From Bacillota bacterium (lineage in GTDB: Bacteria > Bacillota > Bacilli > Paenibacillales > Paenibacillaceae), in contig JAEWPC010000081.1 of NCBI GenBank assembly GCA_023460795.1, positions 1 through 64,000 of the forward strand: a DNA stretch of 64,000 nucleotides, written 5' to 3'. The notes below the pieces were generated by a model, which saw only the letters and a program-made list of their open reading frames with translations, was not told where the DNA came from and made no database searches. This document shows positions 24,767 to 34,435 of this stretch, one piece after another (the stretch's first letter is position 1; every line of letters starts with the position of its first letter). The translations under genes and the position numbers were made by a program.

Positions 24767-26203
24767 TTAAGTTCTACGAGCATTCACTTCGCGTACGAGC
24801 ACGGACGATATCGATTGGAGCGGAAGAACATGCGAAGCGGCGCCAAGCTCTACTGCCGAGCGAGGCATGCCGTACACGACGCAAGTTTCTTCGGCTTCGG
24901 CGATCGTCGTAAGCGCACCGCTGGCTTGCAATGCCTTCATGCCTTTCGCCCCGTCGCTTCCCATTCCGGTCATCAATACGGCATGCCGCTTTAGGCCGAC
25001 ATGCTCCGCCGCTGACTCGAATAGAACGTCGACGGAAGGACGGTGACCGCTTACTGGCGGATCCTCCGATAGCTTGATGCGGTAACTTCCTTTCGCGTCC
25101 TTGACGAGCCGCATATGTTTGCCGCCGGGAGCGATATACGCCGTTGCGCTCTCGACGAGCTCTCCGTCCGAGGCTTCCCTGACGTGAATGCCGCAGAAGG
25201 AGTCTAATCTCTGCGCCAGAGAATGCGTGAACTTAGGCGGCATATGCTGCACGATGAAGATCGGAGCCGCAAAATGTTCCGGGATGCCGGTAAGCACTTC
25301 ATGCAACGCTCTTGGTCCGCCCGTAGACGTTCCGATGACGACGATCTGGTTGAACGCCGTCGAAGCTTCTCGCCGCGCAGCCTGCTGCCGCTGCGGCATA
25401 ACGGGAGCTTCGGCCGCCGGAGAAGCGCTCTGCGCTTCCGGCTTCTTGCCAGGTAACGCGGTCGTCCGCTTTCTTTCCGTAAAACCTTTCTGATCAAGGA
25501 CTGTACCGTCTGCCGGACTCGCAGGCTTCGCCAATCCGATATCCGGATTGAACGCCGGAAGTTTAGCCTTGCGCGTCTCGCTGACTAACCGCGTAGGTTT
25601 AGGCGGTTCGACGATTCGAGAAGCTCCTCGGTCGATCGGAGGCTGCGATTTCGGCTCTGGCTTCTTACGCTCGGTCGCAGCCGCATCGGGCGGAGCAGCC
25701 GACTTGATGGACGGCGCCTCCTTCGGAATTTGCGGCTCCGGAACGGGAGGCGGCTCCGCCTTCTCTTCCACGGCGGGCAGCATCCGGAACGCGCCGTTGC
25801 TGACGGTCTGAACCGCGATATGTAATTTCTCGAGCAGCTGCTCGCCCACTTGACGAATATCCAGCTTTACTGCGCCGTCCGGCTTGCGAATGAAGTCGAA
25901 CGCGCCATATTGAAGCGCTTTGATCGTATCCCGCGTACCGTTGTCTGTAACGGCAGATAACATGATGACCGGGGTCGGCCTTGCGGACATAATGCGTCTG
26001 AGCGCTTCAATGCCGTTCATTAGCGGCATCTCAAGATCCATCGTAATGATGTCCGGCTTGAGCTTAAGCGCTAATTCAACCGCTTCCATGCCGTTGCCAG
26101 CGGTTGCAAGCACGTTGAACGAAGCATCCGCGCGGATAACGTCGCTGAACACTTTGCGCATGAACGGTGAATCATCCACGATCAGAACGTTAAATTCCGG
26201 CAT
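24767..26203 (-). CDS. cheB: Chemotaxis methylesterase/deamidase CheB
   Basis: Phosphorylation-activated receptor methylesterase. The 478-aa protein has a receiver domain (Asp56 in ITMDLEMPLMNG; KPDGA lysine) and a C-terminal catalytic domain (about 290-475) with the serine in VIGTSTGGPRALHEVL, histidine in IVQHMPPKFTHSLA and aspartate in MTGMGSDGAKGM. The linker (about 145-285) is unusually long and rich in Pro, Lys, Ala and Glu, which makes the protein about 120 residues longer than typical CheB. ATG at 26203 follows GGGGGAGG; the longer frame to 26281 lies in flhG. Confidence 0.95.
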   Translation of the reverse strand: MPEFNVLIVDDSPFMRKVFSDVIRADASFNVLATAGNGMEAVELALKLKPDIITMDLEMPLMNGIEALRRIMSARPTPVIMLSAVTDNGTRDTIKALQYGAFDFIRKPDGAVKLDIRQVGEQLLEKLHIAVQTVSNGAFRMLPAVEEKAEPPPVPEPQIPKEAPSIKSAAPPDAAATERKKPEPKSQPPIDRGASRIVEPPKPTRLVSETRKAKLPAFNPDIGLAKPASPADGTVLDQKGFTERKRTTALPGKKPEAQSASPAAEAPVMPQRQQAARREASTAFNQIVVIGTSTGGPRALHEVLTGIPEHFAAPIFIVQHMPPKFTHSLAQRLDSFCGIHVREASDGELVESATAYIAPGGKHMRLVKDAKGSYRIKLSEDPPVSGHRPSVDVLFESAAEHVGLKRHAVLMTGMGSDGAKGMKALQASGALTTIAEAEETCVVYGMPRSAVELGAASHVLPLQSISSVLVREVNARRT

Positions 26204-26271
26204 TGCGTGTCCCTCCCCCTGATATTCTAGTTGTAGTAAGACTCTCGTGATCCTGCGTGTTGATGCGATTG

Positions 26272-27135
26272 TTAACTCCAAAGCTTCTTGATTCGGTTAA
26301 GGAAGCCTGATACTCCCCTTGCCGACTGCGCGGAGCGTTCTAGCAGAAAGCTGGAGGCGATCCGGTCTATCCCTCGGGCCGCCGCGCTGTCCGGGAAAGC
26401 GACGAACAACGGCGTTTGGCGTTTGACTGCTTTCGAGACGCTGGAGTCGTCCGGAATATACCCGAGCACCGGAAGGTCGATGCCTAGATACTTGCTCGCG
26501 ACCTGTCTCATATTCTCGGAAGTCTGCCGACCTTCTCGATCGTCCGCTACTCGATTCACGATTAAACGAAAAGTGACCTCATGTCCCATGGATTTAACCA
26601 TCTTGATCAAAGCGTAAGCATCGGTTATCGACGTTGGCTCCGGCGTCGTGACGACGATCGTCTCGTCAGCCGCCGTAATGAACCGGACGGTTTCTTTGGA
26701 AAGACCGGCTCCCGTATCGAATACGATAAAGTCGACGTGCCCGTTAAGCTTGCCGATCTGCTGCGCGAAGTACTCGATCTCTTGATCGGTAAGCCGAACG
26801 AGATCCTTGAAGCCCGATCCCCCCGCGATGAACTGCAATCCGTTCGGTCCGGTCTGGATAATGTCCCAGATGGACTTCTCGCCCTTGAGTAGGTGGATCA
26901 AGTTGTACTGCGCCGGCGTGCCGAGCAGCACGTCGATATTCGCGAAGCTGATATCCGCATCGAATACGAGAACGCTGTAGCCGCGTTTCTGCAACGCCAT
27001 CGCGAAGTTCAAGCTGAAGTTGGACTTGCCGACGCCTCCTTTGCCGCTTGTAATCGTAATGATCCGAGTCGTCTTCGCTAAGTCGGTGCTTGACGTATTC
27101 ACCAGGTGCCTTAGAGCTTCCGCTTGGTCATTCAT
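26272..27135 (-). CDS. flhG: Flagellar-number ATPase FlhG (YlxH, MinD/FleN family)
   Basis: MinD-like ATPase that works with FlhF to set flagellar number and placement. The 287-aa protein has the deviant Walker A KGGVGKSNFSLNFA, a Walker B-type VLVFDADISFANIDVLLG, and VDFIVFDTGAGLSKET. A C-terminal amphipathic part is expected to touch the membrane. It overlaps flhF by 8 nt and precedes cheB, as in B. subtilis. Confidence 0.95.
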   Translation of the reverse strand: MNDQAEALRHLVNTSSTDLAKTTRIITITSGKGGVGKSNFSLNFAMALQKRGYSVLVFDADISFANIDVLLGTPAQYNLIHLLKGEKSIWDIIQTGPNGLQFIAGGSGFKDLVRLTDQEIEYFAQQIGKLNGHVDFIVFDTGAGLSKETVRFITAADETIVVTTPEPTSITDAYALIKMVKSMGHEVTFRLIVNRVADDREGRQTSENMRQVASKYLGIDLPVLGYIPDDSSVSKAVKRQTPLFVAFPDSAAARGIDRIASSFLLERSAQSARGVSGFLNRIKKLWS

Positions 27136-28564
27136 GGGCGAATTCCCCCAGCAGCCTGCGTACTAAATCTTCCGGATCATAGGCGCGAATGTCGTCCGGT
27201 ACCGTCTGACCGCAAGTGATATAGGAAATGCGGAACGAAAACTCTTTGATTAAGTTAAGAACGGAACCGAAGGTGTCGGTCTCGTCGAACTTCGTAAGCA
27301 ACAGTTGGTCGACGCCGTACTTCGCGAACTGGGCAGCGACCGTCTTCATGTCGCTGTACTTGTGAGTCATGCTCAAGACGAGAATCGTCTCGCTCTCTTC
27401 TCCCGGAGAGAGCAGGCTGTTCACTTCCGATACGAACAGCTCGTTGCGGTAATTGCGGCCCGCCGTATCCATGAATACGACGTCCCGATCTTCCAGTTTC
27501 TTGTACGCCCTCGTTAGCTCGCCCGGAGAAAACACGACTTCCAGAGGAACATTCAGAATGTCGGCGTAAGTCCGAAGCTGATCGACGGCGGCGATTCGAT
27601 ACGTATCCGCCGTAATGAACCCTACATGGCGGCGATAGTTAATCGCTTGTTCGGCGGCCAGCTTGGCGATCGTCGTCGTCTTGCCGACGCCTGTCGGGCC
27701 GACGAAGTGGACGATTCTCGCATTCGGCGACAGTCCGAACCCCTGAGACGGCTGAAGCCATTCCCTGAGCACGATCTTAGCCACCTCGTAACATACGATG
27801 GGATCATCGTTGTTAAGACCTAACCTCTCGTTCACCGTTTCGGCGAACTGCTCGACGTAGACGGGCTCCACGCCTTGTTCGGCGAGGCGCCTGCTCCATC
27901 TCATGACGGATTCCGGCATCGTACGGTACGTCTGCTGCTTCGTAAGCTTGAGCATCATGTCTTTCATTGAGCGCAGCTCGTGAAGCAATGCGTTCGACTC
28001 GTCGACCGTAACTTGTTCCTTCATCGGATGAACCGGCGCTATGACCCGCTCTTCTATCTGCTTGGTTTGTTTGCTCTCTCTCTCTTCGAGAACCTTCACG
28101 GCTACGGCCAGCGTGTCCGCCTGCTCATCCGTCGGCTCCGCGAAAGGCCTAGGTTCGGCCATCTTCTGGGACACGCTGTCTAGCTGCGCCGCGAAGGCCG
28201 ATGGACGCGGTTTGTCCGCGAACGACGGCTGCGCATATCGGTCTCGTACCGCGCCGGCGGGTAGCACCGGCGCAAGCGGGCCTGCATCGGCTGCTTGCGG
28301 TTCGGCTACGGCAACTGCGGCGCTCGGTCTCTCGGCCAGTGGCGCTGCGGCTGCCCGCGATATCGCCGGCTTGCGCGCGGGAGGTTTCTTGGCGCCCTCG
28401 TCGATCGCGGCGGTTACTTCCACCTTTCTCTTTCGGAACATGCCAAGAAATCCGCCGACGCGGATTTCTTTCGTATTGAGAATGACGGCATCCGAACCCA
28501 GTTCGCTGCGGATGAGCTGTACCGCTTCGGGAATGTCCTCGACAATATAACGTTTCACCTTCAT
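27128..28564 (-). CDS. flhF: Flagellar SRP-like GTPase FlhF
   Basis: SRP-family GTPase that positions flagella. The 478-aa protein has an N-terminal basic B domain (KRYIVEDIPEAVQLIRSELG), a long Ala/Pro-rich linker (about 75-165), an N domain, and the G domain with G1 VGPTGVGKTTTIAKLA, G2/I-box DTYRIAAVDQLRTYA, G3 VVFMDTAGRNYR and G4 LTKFDETDTFG. It overlaps flhA by 4 nt (ATGA) and flhG by 8 nt, so the three are probably translated in step. Confidence 0.96.
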   Translation of the reverse strand: MKVKRYIVEDIPEAVQLIRSELGSDAVILNTKEIRVGGFLGMFRKRKVEVTAAIDEGAKKPPARKPAISRAAAAPLAERPSAAVAVAEPQAADAGPLAPVLPAGAVRDRYAQPSFADKPRPSAFAAQLDSVSQKMAEPRPFAEPTDEQADTLAVAVKVLEERESKQTKQIEERVIAPVHPMKEQVTVDESNALLHELRSMKDMMLKLTKQQTYRTMPESVMRWSRRLAEQGVEPVYVEQFAETVNERLGLNNDDPIVCYEVAKIVLREWLQPSQGFGLSPNARIVHFVGPTGVGKTTTIAKLAAEQAINYRRHVGFITADTYRIAAVDQLRTYADILNVPLEVVFSPGELTRAYKKLEDRDVVFMDTAGRNYRNELFVSEVNSLLSPGEESETILVLSMTHKYSDMKTVAAQFAKYGVDQLLLTKFDETDTFGSVLNLIKEFSFRISYITCGQTVPDDIRAYDPEDLVRRLLGEFAHE

Positions 28565-30594
28565 GCGTTCACCACCCCGACGCTCTGCACTTCAATGCTA
28601 GGTTCTAATTCGCTATAAGAGATGACGGGTATATCCTGCATGCTGCGTTCAAGCAACTGCCTCAAGTACATGCGGATCGTCGGAGACGTGAGAATGATCG
28701 GCTGCTGTCCGGATTGGATCTGGCGGTTCACTTGTTCGGTGAGCCGTTGATAGATCGTCTGCGAGGATACGGGATCCATCGCGAGATAGCTGCCTTGATC
28801 GGATTGCTGCACGGCCTCCGAGATTTTCTTCTCTACGGAAGGACTCACCGTAATGACCTTGAGCGGCTCGGCAGGATTCGCGTACTGCTGCGTAATTTGT
28901 CTCGAGAGGCTCTGTCTGACGTATTCGGTCAGCACGTCCGGGTCTTTCGTATACTTCCCGTAATCGGCCAACGTCTCGAAGATCGTCACGAGATCGCGAA
29001 TCGAGATTTTCTCCTTCAGCAGCTTGGCTAGCACTTTCTGCACGTCGCCGATGGTCAGAATCGACGGGATGAGTTCATCGACAAGCGCCGGGAACGTCTC
29101 TTTGACGCTTTCGACAAGCGCCTTCGTCTCTTGGCGGCCGATCAGCTCGTGCGCGTGTTTCTTGATCACTTCCGTCAGATGAGTCGCGACGACGGACGGA
29201 GGATCGACGACCGTGTAACCGGACATCTCCGCTCTTTCTTTCATCGCTTCGTCGATCCACAGCGCAGGCAATCCGAACGCCGGTTCCTGCGTTTCGATGC
29301 CCGTGATGGAATCGTCGTCGAATCCGGGACTCATAGCCAAGTAGTGATTTAGCAATAATTCGCCACGAGCCACCATATTTCCTTTCATTTTGATAACATA
29401 TTCGTTCGGTTTTAGTTGAATATTGTCGCGAATACGAATAACTGGGACGATAAGCCCCATCTCAAGGGCGCATTGACGCCTGATCATAATGATCCGGTCG
29501 AGCAAATCCCCGCCCTGCTGCGTATCCGCCAGCGGAATAAGACCGTAACCGAACTCGAATTCGATCGGATCGACTTGCAGCAAGCTGATAACGCTCTCGG
29601 GACTGCGCACTTCCTCGATCTGCTTCTCTTCGACGAGCAGTTCTTCTTGCGCTCTCTCCTTAATGAGATTCCGCTGAAGGCGGTAGCCTGCGATGGCGAG
29701 TATCGCGGCATAAGGGAACGTCGTTAAGAGCGGAATCGGTGTCGCGATGCCTAACAGGGCGATCGTGCCGGCAACGATATAAAGCAAATTCGGGTATCTC
29801 AGCAATTGCTTCGTCACGTCGTGAGCCAAGTTTCCTTCGGAAGCGGCTCTCGTGACGATAATACCGGCCGCCACGCTGATGAGCAGCGCCGGGATTTGGC
29901 TGACGAGACCGTCGCCGATCGTCAGGATGGAATACGTCTGGAGCGCTTCCATGACGTCCATTCCGTGCATCGCCATGCCGACGATGAATCCGGCGATCAA
30001 GTTGATGAAGACGATGATGATCGATGCGATGGCGTCACCTTTGACGAACTTACTCGCACCGTCCATCGCGCCGTAGAAATCCGCTTCCTTCTGGATTTTC
30101 TCGCGGCGCTCTCTCGCTTGCTGTTCGTTAATGAGGCCGGAGTTCAAATCCGCGTCGATACTCATCTGTTTACCGGGCATCGCATCGAGAGTGAAGCGCG
30201 CGCCGACTTCGGCTACGCGTTCCGAGCCTTTCGTAATGACGATGAACTGCACGACGACGAGAATGAGGAAGACGACGAAACCGACGGCTAACTCCCCGCC
30301 GGCAACGAATTCGCCGAACGTCTGAACGACATGGCCGGCTTCGCCCTTCGATAAGATCAACCGTGTGGTAGAAATGTTAAGCGCCAGCCGGAAAATGGTC
30401 GTGATGAGCAGCATCGTCGGGAAAATCGAGAAATGAAGCGCGTCCTGCGTGTTCATCGCGATGAGCAAAATCATGATGGCTAACGAAATATTAATAATGA
30501 GCAATACGTCTAGAAGTCCTGCTGGAATCGGAACGACCATCATGAGGACAAGGCCTATGATGCCGACCAGGATGCTTAGGTCTCTGATTTTCAT
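28561..30594 (-). CDS. flhA: Flagellar export gate protein FlhA
   Basis: Ring-forming component of the flagellar type III export gate. The 677-aa protein starts with about eight membrane segments (about 1-310), includes the FHIPEP-type region ISVAAGIIVTRAASEGNL and DAMPGKQMSIDADLNSGLI, and ends with the cytoplasmic substrate-binding domain (about 350-677). The gap to flhB upstream is 317 bp, far larger than elsewhere in the operon, and contains a long hairpin element. Confidence 0.97.
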   Translation of the reverse strand: MKIRDLSILVGIIGLVLMMVVPIPAGLLDVLLIINISLAIMILLIAMNTQDALHFSIFPTMLLITTIFRLALNISTTRLILSKGEAGHVVQTFGEFVAGGELAVGFVVFLILVVVQFIVITKGSERVAEVGARFTLDAMPGKQMSIDADLNSGLINEQQARERREKIQKEADFYGAMDGASKFVKGDAIASIIIVFINLIAGFIVGMAMHGMDVMEALQTYSILTIGDGLVSQIPALLISVAAGIIVTRAASEGNLAHDVTKQLLRYPNLLYIVAGTIALLGIATPIPLLTTFPYAAILAIAGYRLQRNLIKERAQEELLVEEKQIEEVRSPESVISLLQVDPIEFEFGYGLIPLADTQQGGDLLDRIIMIRRQCALEMGLIVPVIRIRDNIQLKPNEYVIKMKGNMVARGELLLNHYLAMSPGFDDDSITGIETQEPAFGLPALWIDEAMKERAEMSGYTVVDPPSVVATHLTEVIKKHAHELIGRQETKALVESVKETFPALVDELIPSILTIGDVQKVLAKLLKEKISIRDLVTIFETLADYGKYTKDPDVLTEYVRQSLSRQITQQYANPAEPLKVITVSPSVEKKISEAVQQSDQGSYLAMDPVSSQTIYQRLTEQVNRQIQSGQQPIILTSPTIRMYLRQLLERSMQDIPVISYSELEPSIEVQSVGVVNA

Positions 30595-30632
30595 GCCGAC
30601 TCCACCTCCTCAATACTGTCCTCTTGCTCTGG

Positions 30633-30825
30633 GGGTTATAAAGATCAAACCGTTTCTTATAGCTCCTCACGTGCGACGGGTGAAGGTTCGATACTCCACC
30701 GCTGTTATAATCGAGTTGTCTAATTAGATGACGCGGTAACAACTCGATTATAAAGGCTGCCGTAAACTTTCCGTATCGAATCTTACCCTCTGCACCGGAG
30801 CTTGGAAACGACAACTTTATAACCC
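30633..30825. repeat. 193-bp nested inverted repeat between flhB and flhA
   Basis: The two halves pair over almost the full length: GGGTTATAAAG (30633-30643) with CTTTATAACCC (30815-30825); CGTTTC (30651-30656) with GAAACG (30805-30810); AGCTCC (30661-30666) with GGAGCT (30797-30802); GTGC (30671-30674) with GCAC (30792-30795); GGGTGAAGG with TCTTACCC allowing one bulge and one G-U; TTCGATAC (30687-30694) with GTATCGAA (30773-30780); and a perfect 15-bp inner stem, 30705-30719 with 30739-30753, around a 19-nt loop. No open reading frame in it looks real. It may be a MITE-like element or a structured RNA. A second small G/C hairpin (GCCTTC/GAAGGC, 30862-30886) lies next to flhB, without a T-run. 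Confidence 0.8.
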
Positions 30826-30911
30826 TAGCAGGCCGGCCAAATTTCGTCTAAACCAAGTGTTGCCTTCCGCGCTTGCGCTTGAAGGCCGTTGGGTATGTAT
30901 GCGTTGTTTTG

Positions 30912-32006
30912 TTACGCTTTCTTGCGGCCTTTGAGGCGATATACGTATGCCAGCACTTCCGCTACGGCTTGGAACAGGTCGGCGGGGACGGAGTCTCCGA
31001 TTTCGGTCCGTTCGTACAACGCGCGGGCGAGCGGCTTGTTTTCCATCATTATGACGTTATGTTCTTTGGCGATTTCCCGAATTCTCAGGGCGAGATAGTC
31101 TTGCCCTTTGGCGATGACTCTCGGGGCATCCATCTTCGTGCCGTCGTATTGCAACGCGACCGCGAAGTGGGTCGGGTTCGTGATAATGACGTCGGCGTTC
31201 GGTACTTCCTGCATCATGCGCATGAGCGCCATTTGGCGCTGCCGACTCTTGATTTTCCCTTTAATCAACGGGTCACCTTCGGCGTTCTTATGCTCGTCCT
31301 TGATGTCTTGCTTACTCATTTTGAGTTTTTTCTCGTAATCGTACTTTTGGTACATATAATCCGCGATAGCCAATAGGAACAGCAGTACCGCCACGAAGAT
31401 TCCTAGGCGAAGCGTCAAATCGGCCACGTACCCGAATATCTCTTGAACCGGAACCGTAGCCAGCTCCAGAAACCGTTGCTTCTCGGACCATACGACGACG
31501 TATACCACAATGGCGACGATGATCAGTTTCAACGTGCTTTTCAGAAATTCGACGACGGACCTCATACCGAACATGTTTTTCGCGCCGCTGATCGGGTTCA
31601 GACTGCTCAGCTTCGGTTTCAACGGTTCGAACGTGACCAGCCATCCGATCTGCACGTAGGAAGTCGCAAATATAATGAGTACGATAACGAAGAAAATCGG
31701 ACCGAGAAACTTAGCCATCTCTATCAAATAATAAGTCATGAGGCTTAGTACGTTTTCTTGCGTGACGTTCATGTCCATGCGGTGTTGAAAGATGTCGCTG
31801 AACATGTTCGTAATCTGCTTGCTAAAGTAAGGGCCAAGCATCACGAAACAACATACCGCTCCAAGCAAGATCAAGGCACCGGGAATTTCCGCGCTTTTGG
31901 CGACTTGGCCTTTTTTGCGGCTATCGTTCCGTTTCTTAGGCGTCGCCTTCTCCGTCTTCTCGCCCGCGAACAATTGCAAATTCATCCTTAGGCGATAACG
32001 GTGCAT
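30912..32006 (-). CDS. flhB: Flagellar export switch protein FlhB
   Basis: Export-gate component that switches substrate from hook to filament. The 364-aa protein starts MHRYRLRMNLQLFAGEKTEK, with the conserved GEKTEKATPKKR segment, has four membrane segments (about 40-215) and a cytoplasmic tail with the autocleavage motif NPTH (ITNPTHFAVAL). ATG at 32006 follows AAGGAGG by 7 nt. A 36-bp gap separates it from fliR. Confidence 0.97.
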   Translation of the reverse strand: MHRYRLRMNLQLFAGEKTEKATPKKRNDSRKKGQVAKSAEIPGALILLGAVCCFVMLGPYFSKQITNMFSDIFQHRMDMNVTQENVLSLMTYYLIEMAKFLGPIFFVIVLIIFATSYVQIGWLVTFEPLKPKLSSLNPISGAKNMFGMRSVVEFLKSTLKLIIVAIVVYVVVWSEKQRFLELATVPVQEIFGYVADLTLRLGIFVAVLLFLLAIADYMYQKYDYEKKLKMSKQDIKDEHKNAEGDPLIKGKIKSRQRQMALMRMMQEVPNADVIITNPTHFAVALQYDGTKMDAPRVIAKGQDYLALRIREIAKEHNVIMMENKPLARALYERTEIGDSVPADLFQAVAEVLAYVYRLKGRKKA

Positions 32007-32042
32007 GATGTTCCCTCCTTGCTCTTGCTTGATTCTGAAGCA

Positions 32043-32825
32043 TTAAGACGCTTGCATAATGACGAACAACTTCTCAAGGGCGTTAAACATGGCGTCGAAC
32101 AGCATCTGGAACAAAACGCCGAAGCCCGGGAGAAGCAATACCATGATAGCCAAGCCGACTAGGATTTTGATCGGAACCCCGATAACGAATACGTTGTATT
32201 GCGGGGCGCTTCTCGTGAGCAGCGCGAGTCCCAGATCGGTTAGGAACATCGTTACGACGATCGGCGCGGAAATTTGCAGCGCCAGCAGGAACGTATCCGC
32301 GAACGTTCGAGTCAGAAACTCCGTAATGTTGCCGCCGTAATACACTTTAAACAGGTCGTTGTCCAGCGGAAGCCAGTCGTAACTGCTCATGATCGCCTTT
32401 AACAAGTAGTGATGCCCGTTGATCGACAAAAAGACGAGCATCATGAGCATGTACTTCAGGTTGCCGAGGATCGGAGCGGATACGCCCGACAGCGGGTCGA
32501 CGATGTTAGCGATCCCGAATCCCATCTGCATATCCATTAGCGCGCCGGAGGTTTGGACGACCGTGAAGAACAAATAAGAGACGTAACCGATGATCAGCCC
32601 GGCGAAAATCTCGCGGAAGATCGCCAGGATGTAGTTGCCGTTCGCCACGACGTTCGTATCCCAGCCGATCGTCAGGAAGACGATAACCGATACGAAGAAA
32701 GCGAGTCCGATCTTAATCGTCCTAGGAAACGTACGGGACGAGAAAATCGGCGCGACTACAAAAAACGCTGTAATTCGACAAAGAACGAGCAGAAAAGCAG
32801 GGAATGCCTGCATGAGAATATCCAT
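32043..32825 (-). CDS. fliR: Flagellar export protein FliR
   Basis: Membrane component of the export core with FliP and FliQ. The 260-aa protein is almost wholly hydrophobic (about six segments) with ALLTRSAPQYNVFVIGVPIKI, a conserved FliR stretch, near the C-terminus. It starts 6 nt after the fliQ stop. Confidence 0.95.
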   Translation of the reverse strand: MDILMQAFPAFLLVLCRITAFFVVAPIFSSRTFPRTIKIGLAFFVSVIVFLTIGWDTNVVANGNYILAIFREIFAGLIIGYVSYLFFTVVQTSGALMDMQMGFGIANIVDPLSGVSAPILGNLKYMLMMLVFLSINGHHYLLKAIMSSYDWLPLDNDLFKVYYGGNITEFLTRTFADTFLLALQISAPIVVTMFLTDLGLALLTRSAPQYNVFVIGVPIKILVGLAIMVLLLPGFGVLFQMLFDAMFNALEKLFVIMQAS

Positions 32826-32831
32826 TCGGCA

Positions 32832-33101
32832 TCACCCGATGTAATTCGCCAGGTTACCTAGCAGATTGCTGGTGAAATCGATCATGATATTAAGAATCCA
32901 CGGACCGAAAACCAGAATCGCTACGAACACGGCTATAATTTTGGGTATGAAAGCGAGCGTCTGCTCTTGGATATGCGTCGTCGCTTGGAAAATACTGACG
33001 AGCAAACCGACGATCAGTCCGATCCCGAGCATCGGCGCGCTTATTTTCAGTACGGTATACATCGCTTGGCCGGCAAGGCCGATCACGAATTCGGTACTCA
33101 C
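32832..33101 (-). CDS. fliQ: Flagellar export protein FliQ
   Basis: Small export-core subunit, 89 aa with two membrane hairpin helices (APMLGIGLIVGLLVSIFQATTHIQEQTL contains the typical QATT-x-I-Q-x-QTL turn). I chose GTG at 33101 because GGAGG lies 7 nt upstream and the family is 89-90 aa; the longer frame adds 12 residues with no support. It lies between fliP and fliR. Confidence 0.95.
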   Translation of the reverse strand: MSTEFVIGLAGQAMYTVLKISAPMLGIGLIVGLLVSIFQATTHIQEQTLAFIPKIIAVFVAILVFGPWILNIMIDFTSNLLGNLANYIG

Positions 33102-33133
33102 CCTCGTCCCTCCTCTATATGATTCTTTACCTA

Positions 33134-33886
33134 TCATGCGCTAAAGCTGGTCAACAGCGACTTCACGATCAAATACCAACCGTCGACGAGCACGAAGAGC
33201 AAGATCTTAAATGGCAAGGAGATCATTACGGGCGGGAGCATCATCATCCCCATCGCCATGAGCGTACTCGCTACGACCATGTCGATGATGAGGAAAGGAA
33301 TGAATATCATGAACCCCATCTGGAAAGCCGTCTTCAGCTCGCTGATCGCATAAGCCGGGACTAGAACCGTAATCGGAATGTCCTTATAGGTTGCAGGCTT
33401 CTCCGTTTGCGTATAATCCATGAAAAGCAGCAAGTCCTTAGGACGGGTATGCTTGTACATGAAAGCTTTCATCGGATCGGCCGCTTTCTCCAGCGCGACC
33501 GTCTGCGAGATCTCGCCCTTCAAGTACGGCTGAAGCGCTTGTTCGTTCACTTGGGAAAGCGTCGGCGCCATAATGAATAGCGTCAAGAACAGAGCTAGAC
33601 CGATCAACACCTGGTTAGGAGGCATTTGCTGCGTTCCGAGCGAAGTTCGCACGAAGCCGAGCACGATTACGATCCGCGTAAAGCTGGTCATCAGCACGAG
33701 AATAGCAGGAGCCAAGCTCAGTACCGTAATGAGCAGCAGCAGCGATATCGCCGATGCCCCTACTTCCCCGTTGCCGTCGCCGAGATTCAGGTCGATGCCG
33801 ATCGTTCCTTCGGCGAACGCCGTATTGCCGGCAGCCAGCATAACAGCCATGATGGCGCTAAAGCTATAAAGCAGTTTTTTATACAT
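33134..33886 (-). CDS. fliP: Flagellar export protein FliP
   Basis: Export-core subunit. The 250-aa protein begins with a cleavable signal peptide (LLYSFSAIMAVMLAAGNTAFA), unusual for an inner-membrane protein but normal for FliP. It then shows VLMTSFTRIVIVLGFVR, PPNQVLIGLALFLTLF and DMVVASTLMAMGMMMLPPV. It overlaps fliO by one base and precedes fliQ. Confidence 0.96.
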   Translation of the reverse strand: MYKKLLYSFSAIMAVMLAAGNTAFAEGTIGIDLNLGDGNGEVGASAISLLLLITVLSLAPAILVLMTSFTRIVIVLGFVRTSLGTQQMPPNQVLIGLALFLTLFIMAPTLSQVNEQALQPYLKGEISQTVALEKAADPMKAFMYKHTRPKDLLLFMDYTQTEKPATYKDIPITVLVPAYAISELKTAFQMGFMIFIPFLIIDMVVASTLMAMGMMMLPPVMISLPFKILLFVLVDGWYLIVKSLLTSFSA

Positions 33887-34416
33887 TACTCATCCGTCCG
33901 ATCTTCGGCGCGGCGTTCTTCCATCAGCTTCTCTACGCGCTGCCTTCTCTCCGTTAGCTCGCGGAGCCGGTTTTCAAGCGTTCTCTCGAATGGGCTTGAG
34001 GCAGGAGCTGACGGATCGGAATCTTGTTCGCCATGCGTGTTGTTGCGTCCGGTCCACTTGCGCAGCCATGGGGGTAACGGATACGCTTTCGCTTGCTCGG
34101 TCATATCGTGATCCGCAAGCAGCGCGGCCACCATGTCCGTATCGGTAATCGACTCCAGCAAAGTGACGTTATCGCCGATGCCGAGCACGTAGATCCGTCC
34201 GTTCCACTCGACGATCTGCATCGACTTGTTCGTGCCTAACGTCAGACCCCCTAACGAACGGAGCGAGCGGTTCATCCACCACCCGCGGTTACGCTTCGCG
34301 AGAAATCTTAGCGATAGAACGATCAGCCCGACGATGATGCCCAGGACGAACAGTACCCAGATCAAATCCCATGATGAGCCCGCCTTCTGGAAACCTTCCG
34401 ACAGACGATATTCCAT
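33886..34416 (-). CDS. fliO: Flagellar biosynthesis protein FliO (FliZ of Bacillus)
   Basis: Assists assembly of the FliP ring. The 176-aa protein has one membrane segment near the N-terminus (LIWVLFVLGIIVGLIVLSL), then the FliO domain with KSMQIVEWNGRIYVLGIGDNVTLLE. The C-terminal third is charged and probably disordered. ATG at 34416 lies about 11 nt after AGGAG; a TTG at 34425 is also possible. It lies between cheY and fliP as in B. subtilis. Confidence 0.9.
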   Translation of the reverse strand: MEYRLSEGFQKAGSSWDLIWVLFVLGIIVGLIVLSLRFLAKRNRGWWMNRSLRSLGGLTLGTNKSMQIVEWNGRIYVLGIGDNVTLLESITDTDMVAALLADHDMTEQAKAYPLPPWLRKWTGRNNTHGEQDSDPSAPASSPFERTLENRLRELTERRQRVEKLMEERRAEDRTDE

Positions 34417-34435
34417 CGATTTCAACGCTCCTGAC

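Noticed and set aside
30491..30814. Minus-strand 107-aa ORF between flhB and flhA
   Set aside because: It lies across the palindromic element and the start of flhA, has no recognisable motif and no suitable ribosome-binding site.
30595..30911. Cyclic-di-GMP or other known riboswitch between flhB and flhA
   Set aside because: The conserved GEMM-type sequences were not seen; the fold is one long hairpin rather than a riboswitch junction.
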